A DNA stretch of 64,000 nucleotides. It comes from Thermaerobacter sp. PB12/4term (lineage in GTDB: Bacteria; Bacillota; Sulfobacillia; Thermaerobacterales; Thermaerobacteraceae). Below are positions 1 to 9,385 of the stretch, in pieces. Under the pieces are notes generated by a model. The model was not told where the DNA came from. It did not search any database and was given only the letters and a program-made list of their open reading frames with translations. Location: assembly GCF_003403315.2 (NCBI RefSeq), contig NZ_CP048407.1, forward strand, positions 1,054,001 through 1,118,000, given 5' to 3'. Each line of letters opens with the position of its first letter. Positions within the stretch are counted from its first letter, which is position 1. A program made the position numbers and the translations under genes.

Positions 1-30
1 CCCGGGGCCGGCTCCTTCCGGCCGGCTTGA
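1..30 (+). CDS. C-terminal end of an upstream dcw gene (partial)
   Basis: A frame open from base 1 ends at TGA 28-30, giving a last peptide reading PGAGSFRPA. The position just ahead of a class B PBP is where ftsL normally sits, so this may be the tail of an FtsL-like protein. Too little is visible to identify it. Confidence 0.25.
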   Translation, partial: PGAGSFRPA

Positions 31-78
31 AGGGGTCCGGGGAACGACGGCTTGGTACGAAGCAGGAGGCGGTTCGGG

Positions 79-2235
79 ATGGGCCGGACGGCGCCAGGCT
101 TTCCGGCCGTTCGTATGCCCGGGATGGGGCTGCGGCGGCGGATCCTGCTGGTCTTTCTCGTGTTCACCCTGGCGCTGGCCGTACTGGCCGGCCGGCTGGT
201 GACCATCCAGGTGGTCCGGGGCGAGGCGTTGCGACAAAAGGCGCTGGACATGCGGCTCTGGCAGGTGCCCGTGCAGGCCCGCCGGGGCGACATCGTCGAC
301 CGCAACGGGCGGCCGCTGGCCACCAGCACCGACGTGGACACCGTCTACGTGGCGCCGGCCGAGCTGCAGGAAGCGGCCCGCAAGGGCCAGGTCGACATCG
401 AGCAGGCCGCCCGGGACCTGGCCCGCGTGCTCCACATGGACCCCCAGGAAGTCTACGAGAGGCTGACAGTGCCCCACGCCTTCTGGTACGTCAAGCGGCG
501 GGTTACCGACGCCGAATCCAGGGCCGTGCGCCAGCTCGACATCCCCGGCGTACACATCACCCAGGAGGCGCGCCGGTTCTACCCCAGGGGCGGGCTCGCC
601 GCCCACGTCCTGGGCTTTGCCGGCGTCGACAACCAGGGCCTGGAGGGCATCGAGGCCTACTACGACGAGAAGCTGTCGGGCAAGGACGGCTACATCGCCA
701 CCGAGTACGACGCCCTGGGCCGGCCCATCCGGCTGCCCACGGTCCAGGCCCGCTACGTGCGGCCGGTGCCCGGCCTGACCCTGCGCCTGACCATCGACGA
801 GACCATCCAGTACATCGCCGAGCGGGAGCTGGAGCGGGCGGTGATCCAGCACGGGGCCAAGGGCGGGGTCATCGTGGTGATGGACCCGCGCACGGGCGGG
901 ATCCTGGCCCTGGCCTCCCGGCCCACCTACGACCCCAACCGGTTTGGCGACTTCCCCCGCCAGAACTGGCGGATCAAGCCGGTGGCCGATGCCTTCCCGC
1001 CGGGGTCGATCTTCAAGATCATCACCGGTTCGGCGGCGGTGGACGCGGGCAGGGTCACCCCCGACACCATCGTGGACGATCCCGGCTTCCTCACCGTGGG
1101 CGGCGAGACGATCTCCAACTGGAACCAGGCGGGCCTGGGGTCCGTGCCCTTTCGCGAGGGGTTCGCCCACTCGTCCAACGTGGTGTTCGGCAAGATGGCC
1201 CTGGCCCTGGGCAAGCCGCTCTTCTACCAGTACCTGGACCGGTTCCACATCGGCCAGCTGACGGGGATCGACCTGCCCGGCGAGGCGACGGGCATCGTGC
1301 CGCCCATGGACCAGGCGACGCCCCTGGACCTGGCCATCATGGGCTTCGGCCAGACCCTGACCACCACCCCCATCCAGATGGCGGCGGCGGTGGCCGCGGT
1401 GGCCAACGACGGGATGTGGCAGACGCCCCACCTGGCCCAGGCGTGGCTGGATCCCGAGGGGCAGGTGGTGGAGGAGGTCGAGCCCGCCGAGCGGCGCCAG
1501 GTGATCAAACCCGAGACGGCCCGTACCATCCGCGAGCTGATGCGCGGGGTGGTGGAACAGGGCACCGGCAGCCGGGCCCGGATTCCCGGCTACGACGTGG
1601 GCGGCAAGACGGGCACGGCCAACAAGGTGGAAGAGGGCCGGGTGGTGCAGAAGTACATCGGCTCCTTCGCGGGCCTGGTGCCTGTGGAGGAACCGCGCCT
1701 GGCCATCGTGGTGTCCATCGACGAGCCGTCGGGCATCTACTACGGCGGCTACGTGGCGGCGCCGGTCTTCCAGGCGGTGGCCCGGGACGTGCTGCGCTAT
1801 CTGGGCGTGCCCCCCACCCGGGAGGAACGGACCGACCCCAAGCGCCTGCGGCAGGTGCCCAACCTGATGAACCTGACCCGCCAGGAAGCCCGCCAGCGGG
1901 CCCAGGCGGCCGGTTTCGAGGTGACCTTCGAGGGCGGCGGCCCGCGGGTGGTGGGCCAGTTCCCCGCCGCCGGCGCGCAATTGGAACAGGGCAGCACGAT
2001 CATCCTCTATACCGAGGCGGCTTTCCGGCAGGATGAGGAAGGCCGGGTGACGGTGCCCGACCTGCGCGGCCTGGACTATGCGGCCGCCGCCGAGCGGCTG
2101 GCGGCGGCGGGCCTGCAGATGGAGGCGCGGGGCGACCGGGAGGGCGTAGCGGCAGGCCAGCAGCCGGCGGCCGGCACCCGGGTTCCCATCGGGTCGGTGG
2201 TGACGGTGATCTTCCGGGCGCCGGCATCGCGGTAG
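79..2235 (+). CDS. spoVD: class B penicillin-binding protein with PASTA domains (SpoVD/FtsI type)
   Basis: A peptidoglycan transpeptidase that cross-links stem peptides outside the membrane, 718 aa. ATG 79 is chosen because AGGAGG (64-69) lies nine bases upstream; an in-frame TTG at 52 has no such site. A single N-terminal membrane anchor lies at about residues 21-38, followed by the PBP dimerisation region. The transpeptidase motifs are all present: SxxK at Ser310-Lys313, SxN at Ser365-Asn367 and KTG at 510-512. Two C-terminal PASTA repeats lie at about 591-650 and 657-716. It opens the visible cluster ahead of murE. Spore formers often have both pbpB and spoVD here; only one is visible, so division and spore-cortex roles cannot be separated from sequence. 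Confidence 0.9.
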   Translation: MGRTAPGFPAVRMPGMGLRRRILLVFLVFTLALAVLAGRLVTIQVVRGEALRQKALDMRLWQVPVQARRGDIVDRNGRPLATSTDVDTVYVAPAELQEAARKGQVDIEQAARDLARVLHMDPQEVYERLTVPHAFWYVKRRVTDAESRAVRQLDIPGVHITQEARRFYPRGGLAAHVLGFAGVDNQGLEGIEAYYDEKLSGKDGYIATEYDALGRPIRLPTVQARYVRPVPGLTLRLTIDETIQYIAERELERAVIQHGAKGGVIVVMDPRTGGILALASRPTYDPNRFGDFPRQNWRIKPVADAFPPGSIFKIITGSAAVDAGRVTPDTIVDDPGFLTVGGETISNWNQAGLGSVPFREGFAHSSNVVFGKMALALGKPLFYQYLDRFHIGQLTGIDLPGEATGIVPPMDQATPLDLAIMGFGQTLTTTPIQMAAAVAAVANDGMWQTPHLAQAWLDPEGQVVEEVEPAERRQVIKPETARTIRELMRGVVEQGTGSRARIPGYDVGGKTGTANKVEEGRVVQKYIGSFAGLVPVEEPRLAIVVSIDEPSGIYYGGYVAAPVFQAVARDVLRYLGVPPTREERTDPKRLRQVPNLMNLTRQEARQRAQAAGFEVTFEGGGPRVVGQFPAAGAQLEQGSTIILYTEAAFRQDEEGRVTVPDLRGLDYAAAAERLAAAGLQMEARGDREGVAAGQQPAAGTRVPIGSVVTVIFRAPASR

Positions 2236-2637
2236 AACCGGGCCCGCGGGCGGGCGGCCGGCGGCGGGCGCCGGGCCGGCGGATAGCCCGCCGGCCTGGG
2301 GTGCCGGACCGGTCCCCGGCAGGCCACGGGGCCCCGGACCGGTGGTAGGAGGCACGGGGCCCCGGGCCGGTCGCGGCAGGCCAGCGGGGTGTCATGGCCA
2401 GGGAGAGTTGCTATACTTCGGTCCGGCCCCCAAGGGGCGTTCCCCCGCAGCCGTTCCGCCCGGGCGAGTCCGTCCCGGCGCCGGCGGCCGGCGGGACCCG
2501 GGCCGGCTGGGCCCCGGCAGCCCAGGCGGGACGCCGGGGTTCGGGCCGCCGGGGCCGGGCGCCTCGGCGGGGCGGCTCGGCCGCCGGTTCGCCCCAAGGC
2601 AGCGAGCCTTCAAACCGCAGGGTAAGGAGACGGGCCC
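2236..2637 (+). promoter_or_regulatory. candidate sigma-A promoter and leader of murE
   Basis: A 402-base gap of very GC-rich sequence. The clearest signal is TATACT (2412-2417), preceded by TG at 2409-2410 (extended -10 form), with GTGTCA (2389-2394; 4 of 6 matches to TTGACA) exactly 17 bases upstream. This would start a transcript near 2424 and leave a leader of about 215 bases before murE. No coding ORF or riboswitch was recognised. Confidence 0.5.
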
Positions 2638-4140
2638 ATGGTGAACCTCCAAGACCTGATCGCCGTGCTGCCCGACAGAACCGTGACCGGTCCCGCCGGC
2701 CGGCCGATCCAGGGCATCACCTACGACTCCCGGCGCGTCGAGCCGGGATTCCTGTTCGTGGCCATCCGCGGCCTGCGTTACGACGGCCACTCCTTCATCG
2801 CCGAGGCCGTGGCCCGGGGAGCCGCCGCGGTGGTGGGCGAGCGCCCCCTGGCGCTGGAGGGCGTGCCCTACGTCCAGGTCCCCTCCAGCCGCCTGGCCCT
2901 GGGGCTCCTGGCCTCGGCCTTCTACGGTCACCCCAGCGCCAGCCTGGTCATGGTGGGGGTCACGGGGACCAACGGCAAGACGACCACCACCCACCTGATC
3001 CGCTGGGTGCTGGAAGCGGGCGGCCACCCCACGGGCCTCATCGGCACGGTGCACAACATCATCGCCGGCCGCTCCCTGCCGGTGGAACGCACCACCCCCG
3101 AGGCGGCGGACCTGCAGAAGCTGCTGGCCGCCATGCGGGACGAGGGGATGACCCACGCGGTGATGGAGGTCTCGTCCCACGCCCTGGCGCTGCAGCGGGT
3201 GGCGGGGTGCGCCTTCGATGTCGGCGTTTTCACGAACCTGACCCAGGACCACCTGGATTTCCATGCCTCCATGGAGGACTACGCGGCCGCCAAGGCCCGC
3301 CTGTTTTCGCGCCTGGGCCGCAACGAGATCCCGGGCACCACCAAGCCCGGTCCCAAGGCGGCGGTGATCAACGCCGACGACCCCTGGGGCGAGTTCATGG
3401 CGGCCCGCAGCAACGCGCCGGTGGTCACCTACGGGCTGAACCGGCCGGCGGACATCACGGCCCGCCAGGTGGAGGTCGAACCCGGCGGGATCCGCTTCAT
3501 CCTGGTGAGCCCTCAGGGGGAGGCCCCGGTCCGGCTGCGCCTGACCGGCCGGTTCAACGTGTACAACGCCCTGGCCGCGGCCGGTGCCGGTCTGGTCCTG
3601 GGGCTGGATCCGGCCACGGTGGCCCGGGGCCTGGAGAGCCTCCAAGCGGTTCCGGGGCGCCTGGAGCGCATCGACCGCGGCCAGCCCTTCGCGGTCATCG
3701 TGGACTACGCCCACACGCCCGACGGGCTCGAGAACGTGCTCCGGGGCGTGCGCGAGCTGGCCGGCCAGGGCCGGGTCATCTGCGTCTTCGGCTGCGGCGG
3801 CGACCGCGACCGGGGCAAGCGGCCCCAGATGGGCGCCATCAGCGCCCGGCTGGCCGACTACACCGTGCTGACCTCCGACAACCCGCGCAGCGAAGACCCG
3901 GAGGCGATCCTGGACGACATCGAGACCGGGGTCCGGCGGGTGCCGGGCGCGGCCTACGAGCGGGTGACGGACCGGGCAGCGGCCATCCGGCGGGCCCTGG
4001 AGCTGGCCCGGCCCGGCGACGTGGTGGTCATCGCGGGCAAGGGGCATGAGGATTACCAGATTTTCGCCGACCGGACCATTCACTTCGACGACCGGGAGGT
4101 GGCGGCGGAAGCCCTGGCCGCCCTGGGTTACCGGGGGTGA
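2638..4140 (+). CDS. murE: UDP-MurNAc-Ala-Glu:meso-DAP ligase MurE
   Basis: Cytoplasmic Mur ligase that adds meso-diaminopimelate to UDP-MurNAc-L-Ala-D-Glu using ATP, 500 aa. The N-terminal uridine-nucleotide domain is followed by the ATP-binding loop TGTNGKTTTT with Lys114. The C-terminal domain carries DNPR at 414-417, the motif of DAP-adding MurE enzymes, as opposed to lysine-adding ones. ATG 2638 follows an AAGGAG site. The stop overlaps an in-frame GTG of the murF frame, although murF probably starts 27 bases later. It has its own candidate promoter at 2389-2417. Confidence 0.97.
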   Translation: MVNLQDLIAVLPDRTVTGPAGRPIQGITYDSRRVEPGFLFVAIRGLRYDGHSFIAEAVARGAAAVVGERPLALEGVPYVQVPSSRLALGLLASAFYGHPSASLVMVGVTGTNGKTTTTHLIRWVLEAGGHPTGLIGTVHNIIAGRSLPVERTTPEAADLQKLLAAMRDEGMTHAVMEVSSHALALQRVAGCAFDVGVFTNLTQDHLDFHASMEDYAAAKARLFSRLGRNEIPGTTKPGPKAAVINADDPWGEFMAARSNAPVVTYGLNRPADITARQVEVEPGGIRFILVSPQGEAPVRLRLTGRFNVYNALAAAGAGLVLGLDPATVARGLESLQAVPGRLERIDRGQPFAVIVDYAHTPDGLENVLRGVRELAGQGRVICVFGCGGDRDRGKRPQMGAISARLADYTVLTSDNPRSEDPEAILDDIETGVRRVPGAAYERVTDRAAAIRRALELARPGDVVVIAGKGHEDYQIFADRTIHFDDREVAAEALAALGYRG

Positions 4141-4166
4141 GGCGGGTCCACGGAGGGGGTGAGGGC

Positions 4167-5594
4167 ATGCGGCTTGCCATGGCGGAGGTCGCGGAGGCCA
4201 CCGGCGGGCGCCTGGTGGCCGGCGACGGCGGCGTGACCGTGGCCGGCGGTTCGGTCGACAGCCGGCGGGTCGAGGCGGGGAACCTGTTCTTCGCGCTGCC
4301 GGGACAGCGGGTCGACGGGCACCAGTTCGTCGAGCAGGCGCTGGCGGCGGGGGCCCGGGGAGCGGTGATCGCCCGCCCCCTGGCGGAGGTGCTGCCCGGC
4401 GGGCCGCCGCCGGGCACGGCGGTGGTGGAGGTGGCCGATACGCGCCAGGCCCTGGCCAGCCTGGCCCGCTGGGTGCGCCGCCGGCGGCCCGACCTGCGGG
4501 TGGTGGGGATCACGGGCAGCGTGGGCAAGACCACCACCAAGGAAATGGCCGCCGCGGTCCTGGAGCAGCGCTTCGCCGTGCTGAAGACGGCGGGGAACTA
4601 CAACACGGACATCGGCCTGCCCCTCACCCTGCTGGACCTGGAGGCCCACCACCAGGTGGCGGTGCTGGAGATGGCCATGCGGGGGCTGGGCGAGATCGCC
4701 CGGCTGGCCTCCATTGCCGAGCCCGACATCGGCGTGGTGACGGTGGTGGCCGAATCCCACCTGGAGTTCCTCGGCAGCCTGGAGAAGATCGCCCAGGCCA
4801 AGGGCGAGCTGGTGGAGGCGCTGCCACCGGAGGGCGTGGCGATCCTCAATGCCGGTGACCCCCGGGTGCGCTCCATGGCCACCCGGACCCGGGCCCGGGT
4901 GCTCACCTTCGGGCTGGAACGCGACGCCGCCGTCCGGGCGGTGGCGGTAGAGAGCCGGGGTCCCGGCACCCGGTTCCGGCTCGAGATTCCGGGTGGCGAC
5001 GCCGCCACGGTCGAACTGGCCCTGCCGGGGCCTGCGGCCGTGACCTGTGCCCTGGCGGCAGCGGCGGTGGGTGTGGTGCTGGGACTGGATGCGGCCACCA
5101 TTGCGGCGGGCCTGAGCCGGGCGCGGCCCGCGTCCCTGCGCAACGAGATCCGGCAGGCCGGTTCGTGGACCCTCTTCATCGATTGTTATAATGCCTCGCC
5201 AACCTCGACGGCTGCGGCCCTGCAAACCCTGCGGCAGGTGGCCGGGGACCGGCGGGCCGTGGCCATCCTGGGTGACATGTTCGAACTGGGGGACTGGGCG
5301 GAAGAGGGGCATCGCCAGACGGGACAGGCGGCCGCCCGCAGCGTCGATGTGCTGCTGGCCGTGGGCCGCTGGGCGCCGGCCCTGGTGGAAGGCTGGCGCC
5401 AGGCCGGCGGCGCGGCCGGGGCAGCAGCGGCGTATCCCGACAAGGCCGCCCTGCTGGCGGAACTGGACCGGTGGCTCCAGCCGGGCGACGCCATCCTGAT
5501 CAAGGGGTCCCGGGGCATGGCCATGGAAGAGGTGGCCGGCGCCCTGGTAGCCCGGGCGGGTGCTGCCGGTTCCGCTCCAGGGGCGGAGGGATGA
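4167..5594 (+). CDS. murF: UDP-MurNAc-tripeptide:D-Ala-D-Ala ligase MurF
   Basis: Adds D-alanyl-D-alanine to the UDP-MurNAc-tripeptide, completing the cytoplasmic pentapeptide precursor; 475 aa. It has the Mur ligase order: N-terminal substrate domain, central ATPase with TGSVGKTTTK (Lys121), and a C-terminal domain with the conserved DCYNASPTS segment. ATG 4167 is chosen because GGAGGGGG (4152-4159) is seven bases upstream. The longer GTG at 4137, overlapping the murE stop, lacks a comparable site. It lies 26 bases after murE and 34 before mraY, so these are probably one operon. Confidence 0.96.
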   Translation: MRLAMAEVAEATGGRLVAGDGGVTVAGGSVDSRRVEAGNLFFALPGQRVDGHQFVEQALAAGARGAVIARPLAEVLPGGPPPGTAVVEVADTRQALASLARWVRRRRPDLRVVGITGSVGKTTTKEMAAAVLEQRFAVLKTAGNYNTDIGLPLTLLDLEAHHQVAVLEMAMRGLGEIARLASIAEPDIGVVTVVAESHLEFLGSLEKIAQAKGELVEALPPEGVAILNAGDPRVRSMATRTRARVLTFGLERDAAVRAVAVESRGPGTRFRLEIPGGDAATVELALPGPAAVTCALAAAAVGVVLGLDAATIAAGLSRARPASLRNEIRQAGSWTLFIDCYNASPTSTAAALQTLRQVAGDRRAVAILGDMFELGDWAEEGHRQTGQAAARSVDVLLAVGRWAPALVEGWRQAGGAAGAAAAYPDKAALLAELDRWLQPGDAILIKGSRGMAMEEVAGALVARAGAAGSAPGAEG

Positions 5595-5628
5595 GGCGAA
5601 GGCTGGGACAGAAAGGAACGGGCCCTTC

Positions 5629-6624
5629 ATGACGATGGATCTCTGGCCGGTGCCGGTCCTGGCCCGGCTGGGCCTGGCGGCGGTGCTGGCGGCGGGGATG
5701 GCCCTGGTGCTGGGGCCGGTGGTCATCCCCTGGCTGGAACGGTTGCGCTTCGGGCAGACGGTGCGCGAGCAGGGACCGGCCCGGCACCGGGTCAAGCAGG
5801 GCACGCCCACCATGGGCGGGGTGATCTTCCTGGTCCCGGCCCTGCTGGTGACGGGCTGGCTGGCACCGCCCACCCCTGCCACCCTCCTGGTGCTGGGTGT
5901 GACCCTGGCCTTTGGCGCCGTGGGCCTGGTCGACGACTATCTCAAGGTCGCCCTGCGGCGTTCCCTGGGGCTGCGGGCGCGGGCCAAGCTGTTCTGGCAG
6001 GTGGCCGGGGCCGCCCTGCTGGTCTACCTGGCCCAGGTGTGGCTGGGGCGGGGGACCGCGGTGTGGGTGCCCTTCGGTACGGGATGGTGGGATCTGGGCG
6101 CCTGGTACTACCCCTTGGCCGTGCTGGCGGTGGTGGCCAGCGCCAACGCCGTCAACGAGACCGACGGCCTGGACGGGCTGGCCGCCGGGTCCACCCTGAT
6201 CGCGCTCTCGGTGTTCTTCTACGCGGCCGCCCGCTCGGGACGGTATGACCTGGCGATCTTCATCGTATCCTTGGGCGCGGCCCTGGCCGGGTTCCTCTGG
6301 TTCAACCTGCACCCGGCCCGGGTGTTCATGGGCGATACGGGGTCGCTGGCCCTGGGTGCCGCCCTGGGGGGGCTGGCCGTGCTGACGGGGACCGAGCTGG
6401 TGCTGCCGGTGGCAGGGATGCTGTTCGTGCTGGAGACCCTTTCGGTGATCGTGCAGGTGGCCAGCTTCCGGCTGACGGGCCGGCGCATCCTGCGCATGAG
6501 CCCGCTCCACCACCACTTCGAGCTCAGCGGCTGGACCGAGGCCCAGGTGGTGTATCGCTTCTGGGCCGCCGGCCTGGGCTTTGCCCTGGCGGGCTTCCTG
6601 GCCCTGGGAGGTTTTCCGGGATGA
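5629..6624 (+). CDS. mraY: phospho-MurNAc-pentapeptide translocase MraY
   Basis: Integral membrane enzyme that transfers phospho-MurNAc-pentapeptide to undecaprenyl phosphate to make lipid I; 331 aa, about ten membrane segments. Diagnostic motifs are the TMGG turn near the N-terminus, Asp102-Asp103 in VDDYLK, NETDGLDGLA, and the HHHFE loop near the C-terminus. ATG 5629 is preceded by AAAGGA; ATG 5635 is an alternative. The stop TGA overlaps the ATG of ftsW (ATGA), a sign of translational coupling. murD, usually next, is absent. Confidence 0.96.
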   Translation: MTMDLWPVPVLARLGLAAVLAAGMALVLGPVVIPWLERLRFGQTVREQGPARHRVKQGTPTMGGVIFLVPALLVTGWLAPPTPATLLVLGVTLAFGAVGLVDDYLKVALRRSLGLRARAKLFWQVAGAALLVYLAQVWLGRGTAVWVPFGTGWWDLGAWYYPLAVLAVVASANAVNETDGLDGLAAGSTLIALSVFFYAAARSGRYDLAIFIVSLGAALAGFLWFNLHPARVFMGDTGSLALGAALGGLAVLTGTELVLPVAGMLFVLETLSVIVQVASFRLTGRRILRMSPLHHHFELSGWTEAQVVYRFWAAGLGFALAGFLALGGFPG

Positions 6625-7775
6625 ACCTGGCCGCCGGCCGCGGTCACCGGCCCGGGGGCCGCTGGGGCCTGGCGACGGCCCCCGCCGGCCGGGCACGGGA
6701 GATGGACCGGACGATCTTCGCCGTCACGGTGATCCTGCTGGCCCTGGGCATTGCCATGGTCTTCAGCGCCAGCTTCGCCAAGGCCATCGACGACGCCGGC
6801 GATCCCTTCTACTTCTTGAAGCGGCAGCTGCTCTGGGCGCTGATCGGGGTGCCGGTGATGTGGGCCTTTTCCCACATCGAGTACGGCTACTGGCGGCAAC
6901 TGGCCCGCCCGGCCCTGTACAGCACCCTGCTGTTCCTGGTGGCGGTGCTGCTGGTGGGCGCCGCGCGGGGCGGCGCCGAGCGGTGGATCGACTTCGGGTT
7001 CTTCAGCTTCCAGCCGTCGGAATGGGCCAAATTCGGGCTGTGTATCTTCTTTGCAGACTATTTCACGCGGATCGGGCCGCGGGTCCAGGACTTCTGGCGC
7101 GGGCTCGGCCCGTGGCTGCTGGTGGTGGGCCTGGTGGCGGGGCTGATCATGTTGCAGCCCGACCTGGGCACCACCCTGGCCATCGGGGGCATGGCGGTGC
7201 TGATGGCCTTCCTGGCGGGAGCCCGCCTGGGGCACCTTGTGGGGCTGGCCGCGGTGGCCGTTCCCCTGCTGATCGTGGCCGTGACCCAGTCGGAGTACCG
7301 CTGGAAGCGCATCACCGCCTTCATCGACCCCTGGGCCGACCCCCAGGGCACCGGCTACCACCTGATCCAGGGCCTTCTGGCCCTGGGCTCGGGCGGATGG
7401 TTCGGGCTCGGCTTCGGTCTCAGCCGGCAGAAGATCTGGTACCTGCCCGAGCAGCACACCGACTTCATCTTCGCCGTCCTGGGGGAGGAACTGGGCCTGC
7501 TGGGCACCCTGACGGTGCTGGCCCTCTACGCGGTCCTGATCTGGCGCGGTTTCCGTACCGCGGCCACGGCGCCCGATACCTTCGGCGCCCTGCTGGCGGC
7601 CGGCATCACCTCGATCATCGCCATTCAGGTGGTGGTGAACGTGGGGGTGGTGACGGCCACGCTGCCCATCACCGGGATCACCCTGCCGCTGCTGAGTTAC
7701 GGGGGTTCATCCCTGGTGGTGACCCTGGCGGCCATCGGCATCCTGATCAACATTTCTCGGCATTGCCCGCAGTAG
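6621..7775 (+). CDS. ftsW: SEDS-family lipid II polymerase FtsW (or SpoVE)
   Basis: Polytopic SEDS glycosyltransferase that polymerises lipid II at the septum together with a class B PBP; 384 aa with about ten membrane segments. The first 30 residues are a cytoplasmic Arg/Gly-rich extension before MDRTIFAV. Family motifs visible include the AERWIDFG loop, QPSEWAKF, LQPDLGTT, and ELGLLGTL followed by NVGVVTATLPITGITLPLLSYGG-type sequence near the C-terminus. ATG 6621 overlaps the mraY stop. SpoVE is a close paralogue and cannot be excluded. This gene sits directly after mraY where murD would be expected. Confidence 0.92.
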   Translation: MNLAAGRGHRPGGRWGLATAPAGRAREMDRTIFAVTVILLALGIAMVFSASFAKAIDDAGDPFYFLKRQLLWALIGVPVMWAFSHIEYGYWRQLARPALYSTLLFLVAVLLVGAARGGAERWIDFGFFSFQPSEWAKFGLCIFFADYFTRIGPRVQDFWRGLGPWLLVVGLVAGLIMLQPDLGTTLAIGGMAVLMAFLAGARLGHLVGLAAVAVPLLIVAVTQSEYRWKRITAFIDPWADPQGTGYHLIQGLLALGSGGWFGLGFGLSRQKIWYLPEQHTDFIFAVLGEELGLLGTLTVLALYAVLIWRGFRTAATAPDTFGALLAAGITSIIAIQVVVNVGVVTATLPITGITLPLLSYGGSSLVVTLAAIGILINISRHCPQ

Positions 7776-7904
7776 CGCTCGGGGCCTGGTGCCTGGAGCC
7801 CGGGTCCATGGGGTAAGGATCGGCGGGCCCGCCACGCCCTGGTGACGGGCTGACGCAGCGCCCGGGACGCACCGGGCGAGCCAGGGGGATTGGGGGAAGC
7901 AGGC

Positions 7905-9044
7905 TTGCGCGTTCTTCTGACAGGGGGAGGAACGGGGGGCCACATCTATCCGGCCCTGGCCATCGCCGCCGAGCTGAAGCGGCGGGTCCCGGGCTGCGAG
8001 ATGCTGTACGTCGGCACCCGCGAGGGCCTGGAAAGCCGCATCGTACCCCGGGCGGGCCTGCCCTTTGTCACCGTCAGTGCCCGCGGCCTCATGCGCAAGG
8101 GCCCGCGGGAGGTGGTGGCAGGGATCCTGTCCCTCACCCGGGGCCTCTGGCAGGCCGATCGCATCGTAGCCCGCTTCCGGCCCGACGTGTTGGTGGGCAC
8201 CGGTGGGTACGTGGCGGCGCCCGTGGCCCTGGCGGCGGTGCGCCGCGGGGTCCCGCTGGTGATCCAGGAGCAAAACGCCGTGCCGGGGGCGACGAACCGG
8301 CTCCTGGCGCGGTGGGCGCAGGCCGTCTGCGTTCCCTTTGCCGAGGCGGGCCGGTTCTTCCCCGAGGGAGCCCGGGTGGTGGTGACGGGCAACCCCGTAC
8401 GGCCGGAGATCCTCTCCGCCCGGCGGGACGAGGCCCGGGCCCGCCTGGGGCTCAACGGATCGGATCCGGTGGTGCTGGTGACGGGGGGAAGCCGCGGCGC
8501 CGAACGGATCAACGGCGCCGCCCTGGAGCTGGCCGTGGCCGTGGCGGGGTGGGCCCGGGGCGTGCTGTTGTGGGCGTGCGGGGAGCGCTACCACGGGGAG
8601 ATGGCCACCGGCCTGGCCCGGCGCCTGGCGGAGGCGGGGCGCGACCCGGGCCCGCGGGTGCGCCTTTTCCCCTACATCGACGACATGCCCACGGCCTACG
8701 CGGCGGCGGATCTGTACATCGGGCGGGCGGGGGCCACCACCCTGGCGGAGATCACGGCGCGCGGCCTGCCCGCGGTGCTGATCCCCTCGCCCCACGTGGC
8801 CCACCACGAGCAGGACGCCAACGCCCGGGTGCTGGAGCGGGCGGGGGCGGCGGTGGTGATCGCCGACGCCGAGCTGACGGGAGCCCGGCTGGTGGAGGTG
8901 GTGACCGGACTTCTGGAAGCGCCCGAGCGCCTGGCGGCCATGGCGCGGGCCAGCCGCCAGCTGGGGCGGCCGGGTGCCACGGCGGCCATCGTCGACCGGG
9001 TGCTGGCGGCGGCGGGCGTGCCGGTGGCCGCCGAGGGGAGCTAG
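7905..9044 (+). CDS. murG: lipid II synthase MurG
   Basis: Membrane-associated GT28 glycosyltransferase that adds GlcNAc from UDP-GlcNAc to lipid I, giving lipid II; 379 aa. The N-terminus is the typical MRVLLTGGGTGGH glycine loop. Further signatures are QEQNAVPG, TGGSRGAERING and the donor-binding segment around RAGATTLAEI. TTG 7905 is chosen since GGGGGA lies seven bases upstream and the product then begins exactly at the family's start; TTG 7890 is an alternative. It follows ftsW after 129 bases. murC, often the next gene, is absent. Confidence 0.95.
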   Translation: MRVLLTGGGTGGHIYPALAIAAELKRRVPGCEMLYVGTREGLESRIVPRAGLPFVTVSARGLMRKGPREVVAGILSLTRGLWQADRIVARFRPDVLVGTGGYVAAPVALAAVRRGVPLVIQEQNAVPGATNRLLARWAQAVCVPFAEAGRFFPEGARVVVTGNPVRPEILSARRDEARARLGLNGSDPVVLVTGGSRGAERINGAALELAVAVAGWARGVLLWACGERYHGEMATGLARRLAEAGRDPGPRVRLFPYIDDMPTAYAAADLYIGRAGATTLAEITARGLPAVLIPSPHVAHHEQDANARVLERAGAAVVIADAELTGARLVEVVTGLLEAPERLAAMARASRQLGRPGATAAIVDRVLAAAGVPVAAEGS

Positions 9045-9385
9045 AGCCGGCGCGGCGGGAACCGGAGCGCATGGGCGCGGGCCGTGCCCGCCCGGCAGGG
9101 GGCACCCGCCACACGGCCAAAACGTACATAGGGTGTGAAGCGGCGGAAACGTGGATAAGCGGGAAGGCGGGGGCGGAGGGTTGCACCCCGGCAACCTGGT
9201 CCGGGAAGGAACCGGCCCAGGGGACCGCCCCAAAGGGCCGGTCGAACGCCGGCAGAGGGGCTCGGCGACGGGGACCGGCGGCGCCGGGGACGGCTTTTCC
9301 AGGCGCCTTCAGACCGCCCGGCGGGCAAGGGACTGCAGGTTGGCATGACGGGAGGGCGCCGGCACCCCGCCGGCGGCAGGGGTCG
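9045..9385. other. 341-base gap between murG and murB
   Basis: GC-rich sequence with open frames only as read-through extensions of neighbours. One AT-richer patch around 9119-9165 (AAAACGTACATAGG and GTGGATAAGC) could be regulatory, but no -35/-10 pair with correct spacing was found. murC would sit here in many Bacillota, and no trace of it is visible. Confidence 0.4.

Noticed and set aside
2392-4083. 563-codon minus-strand frame opposite murE (and a similar one at 4128-5882 opposite murF)
   Set aside because: Antisense shadows with His/Gly/Arg-rich composition; the plus-strand genes are certain.
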